Source: Calliopsis andreniformis
Lineage: Eukaryota > Arthropoda > Insecta > Hymenoptera > Andrenidae
Length of the DNA: 64,000 nt
Reading direction: 5' to 3'
Assembly: GCF_051401765.1 (NCBI RefSeq)
Contig: NW_027480423.1
Location: 9,796,001 to 9,860,000 of the forward strand
Each line of letters opens with the position of its first letter. Position 1 is the first letter of the stretch. Position numbers and translations under genes: made by a program. The notes beneath the pieces are model-generated. The model ran no database searches. It saw only the letters and a program-made list of their open reading frames with translations, and was not told where the DNA came from. Shown one piece after another: positions 62,706 through 64,000 of this stretch.

Positions 62706-63900
62706 GTTTTATACGATGGAAAAGCTGTTGTATTTATATCGTGTTTTATGCTTCTGGCGTTTACTTCTAAGGACCTAACTATTCGATCTGGTGGAGCAAC
62801 GCCCTAGAGTGAAGCCTAGGTTGCTCGGAACGTAGAATTGGCCATCACTTTCAAACTGGTCGAAATTATTCCTGTTATATGATGGAAACACTGTTGTATT
62901 TTTTTTGCATTTTATGGTTCGGGCGTAGACTTCTAAGGCCCTAACTATTCAATCTGTTGGAGCAACGCCCTAGGGTGAAGCCTAGGTTGCTCGGAAAGTA
63001 GAAATGACCATAAGTTTCATACTGGTTGCAATTATTCGTTTTATACGATGGAAAAGCTGTTGTATTTATATCGTATTTTATGCTCCTGGCGTTGACTTCT
63101 TAGGCCGTAACTATTCGGTCTGGTGGAGCAACGCCCTGGAGTGAAACCTAGGTTGCCCGGAACGTAGAATTGGCCATCACTTTCAAACTGGTTGCAATTA
63201 TTCCTGTTATATGATGGAAACACTGTTGTATTTTCTTTGCATTTTATGGTTCGGGCGTTGACTTCTAAGGCCCTAACTATTCAATCTGTTGGAGCAACGC
63301 CCTAGGGTAAAGCCTAGGTTGCTCCGAAAGTAGAAATGACCACAAGTTTCATACTGGTTGCAATTATTCGTTTTATACGATTGAAGACTGTTGTATTTAT
63401 ATTGTATTTTATGCTTCTGGCGTTGACTTCTAAGGCACTAGCTATTCGATCTGGTGGAGCAACGCCCTAGAGTGAAGCCTAGGTTGCCCGGAACGTAGAA
63501 TTGGCCATCACTTTCAAACTGGTCGCAATTATTCCTGTTATATGATTGAAACACTGTTGTATTTTTTTTGCATTTTATGTTTCGGGCTTTAGACTTCTAA
63601 GGCCCTAACTATTCAATCTGTTGGAGCAACGCCCTAGGGTGAAGCCTAGGTGGCTCGGAAAGTAGAAATGACCATAAGTTTCATACTGGTTGCAATTATT
63701 CGTTTTATACGACGGAAAAGCTGTTGTATTTATATTGTATTTTATGCTTCTGGCGTTGACTTCTAAGGCCCTAACTATTCAATCTGTTGGAGCAACGCCC
63801 TAGGGTGAAGCCTAGGTTGCTCGGAAAGTAGAAATAACCATAAGTTTCATACTGGTTGCAATTACTCGTTTTATACGATGGAAAAACTGTTGTATTTATA
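60207..63900. repeat. Alternating A/B dimer pattern (332 bp)
   Basis: Monomers alternate between type A (accataagtttcatac, ttcgttttatacga, aagctgttgtatttatattg, gcttctggcgttgac) and type B (gaattggccatcac, ttcctgttatatga, aaacactgttg, a T-run then gcattttatgg, ggttcgggcg). B monomers lie near 60208, 60540, 60870, 61537, 61870, 62205, 62535, 62865, 63200 and 63530. The regular alternation is broken only near 61040-61380 and 63700-63870, where consecutive A-like monomers occur. Confidence 0.85.
60378..60394 (+). other. CENP-B-box-like site in an A monomer
   Basis: Intact 7-of-9 site in an A monomer. Exactly 166 bp later (60544-60560) the B monomer has attcctgttatatgatg, in which TTCG has become TTCC and ACG has become ATG, leaving 5 of 9 positions and removing both CpGs. 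Confidence 0.45.
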
Positions 63901-64000
63901 TTGTATTTTATGCTTCTGGCGTTGACTTCTAAGGCCCTAGCTGTTCGATCTAGTGGAGCAACGCCCTAGAGTGAAGCCTAGGTTGCTCGGAAAGTAGAAA
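62706..64000. repeat. 16-mer HOR, copy 2 (cut by window end)
   Basis: Second copy of 60050-61344, still in register at the last base of the window. The HOR therefore continues to the right. Confidence 0.88.

Larger units (their letters stand above)
1..64000. repeat. 166-bp satellite DNA array (centromere-type), whole window
   Basis: The recurring anchor gttgcccgga falls at 126, 292, 458, 624, 790 and 956, a constant 166-bp step, and the phase can be followed to 63982. That distance equals 386 units minus three 70-bp deletions and a net loss of about 10 single bases. All monomers run in the same direction; I saw no inversion and no foreign insert. The consensus is 166 bp and 41% G+C, with CCGG, TTCGAT and CCTAGG sites in most units and an AT-rich core with two TGTAT motifs 11 bp apart. 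Satellites of this unit size with HORs commonly occupy centromeres in plants and animals; that this one binds the centromeric histone is inference. Prunus is a low-confidence host guess based only on remembered unit length. Confidence 0.97.

Noticed and set aside
1..64000. CRISPR-like regular repeats
   Set aside because: There is no alternation of short constant repeats and unique spacers. The entire 166-bp unit is repeated and varies gradually.
1..64000. Telomere-like cctaac/ccctaa motif in each monomer (ggccctaactatt)
   Set aside because: It occurs once per 166 bp and is never in tandem, so it is not an interstitial telomeric tract.
1..64000. LTR retrotransposon, LINE or DNA transposon insertions
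   Set aside because: The 166-bp phase can be followed through the whole window with only small indels and three 70-bp deletions, leaving no room for an insertion. I saw no polypurine tract, primer-binding site or target-site duplication.
1..64000. Inverted or head-to-head monomers
   Set aside because: Every monomer I checked reads in the same direction; the reverse-complement anchor does not appear as a unit start.
1..64000. TATA-like boxes and AT-rich core as promoters
   Set aside because: The tttatac and tatattgtatttt stretches occur in every unit as part of the consensus. Satellite transcription is possible, but nothing here singles out a promoter.
1..64000. tRNA, rRNA or other structured RNA gene
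   Set aside because: No cloverleaf, A/B box pair or rRNA signature was seen. The only structures are the short junction dyads.
1..64000. Firm assignment to Prunus or another named species
   Set aside because: It rests only on remembered unit length; I could not compare sequences. Kept as a low-confidence guess in the summary.

Overview
The whole window is one uninterrupted tandem satellite array with a basic unit of 166 bp. I find no genes, RNA genes, transposable elements, CRISPR arrays or unique sequence. Anchoring on the recurring gttgc at the start of the unit (126, 292, 458, 624, 790, 956 and so on to 63982), the array holds about 387 monomers, all head-to-tail in the same orientation. 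My hand-built consensus is exactly 166 bp and 41% G+C (68 of 166). It has a strongly AT-rich core at about unit positions 76-100 and about seven CpG sites. Both window edges lie inside the array, so it is longer than 64 kb.

This is the signature of a eukaryotic centromeric or pericentromeric satellite: unit length close to one nucleosome, no retroelement interruption, and multi-level higher-order repeats (HORs). The host cannot be proven from sequence alone. From memory, a 166-bp candidate centromeric repeat has been reported in Prunus (peach and relatives), so a dicot plant is my best guess, at low confidence and without a sequence match to support it.

Layout by repeat architecture. (1) 1-7.6 kb: a 22-monomer duplication (offset 3651), a 9-monomer duplication and a block seen again twice later. 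(2) 7.7-15.1 kb: overlapping 16/18-monomer and 29-monomer duplications. (3) 15.1-18.7 kb: a tandem 13-monomer duplication. (4) 17.8-27.9 kb: two copies of a long HOR (offset 5313, about 32 monomers), the second with a precise two-monomer insertion. (5) 28.2-32.1 kb: 6- and 16-monomer duplications. (6) 32.1-39.8 kb: a mosaic containing a very recent 10-monomer duplication. (7) 39.8-59.0 kb: a highly homogeneous 14-monomer HOR (2324 bp) with seven complete units plus partial units at both ends. It is organised into a still larger 7731-bp repeat and marked by a 96-bp truncated monomer and one HindIII site per unit. (8) 59.0-60.05 kb: a heterogeneous junction. (9) 60.05-64.0 kb: a 16-monomer HOR (2656 bp) built of alternating A/B monomers, cut by the window edge.

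The most notable sequence-level observations are two. Each A-type monomer carries a 17-bp site matching 7 of the 9 fixed positions of the mammalian CENP-B box, and at the right end these alternate with B-type monomers in which both CpGs of the site are lost, as in human alpha satellite. Each monomer junction also carries a conserved dyad able to form a 10-bp stem. The short open reading frames in the window are artefacts of the satellite: 166 is not a multiple of three, so the frame rotates at every monomer. I do not consider any of them genes.
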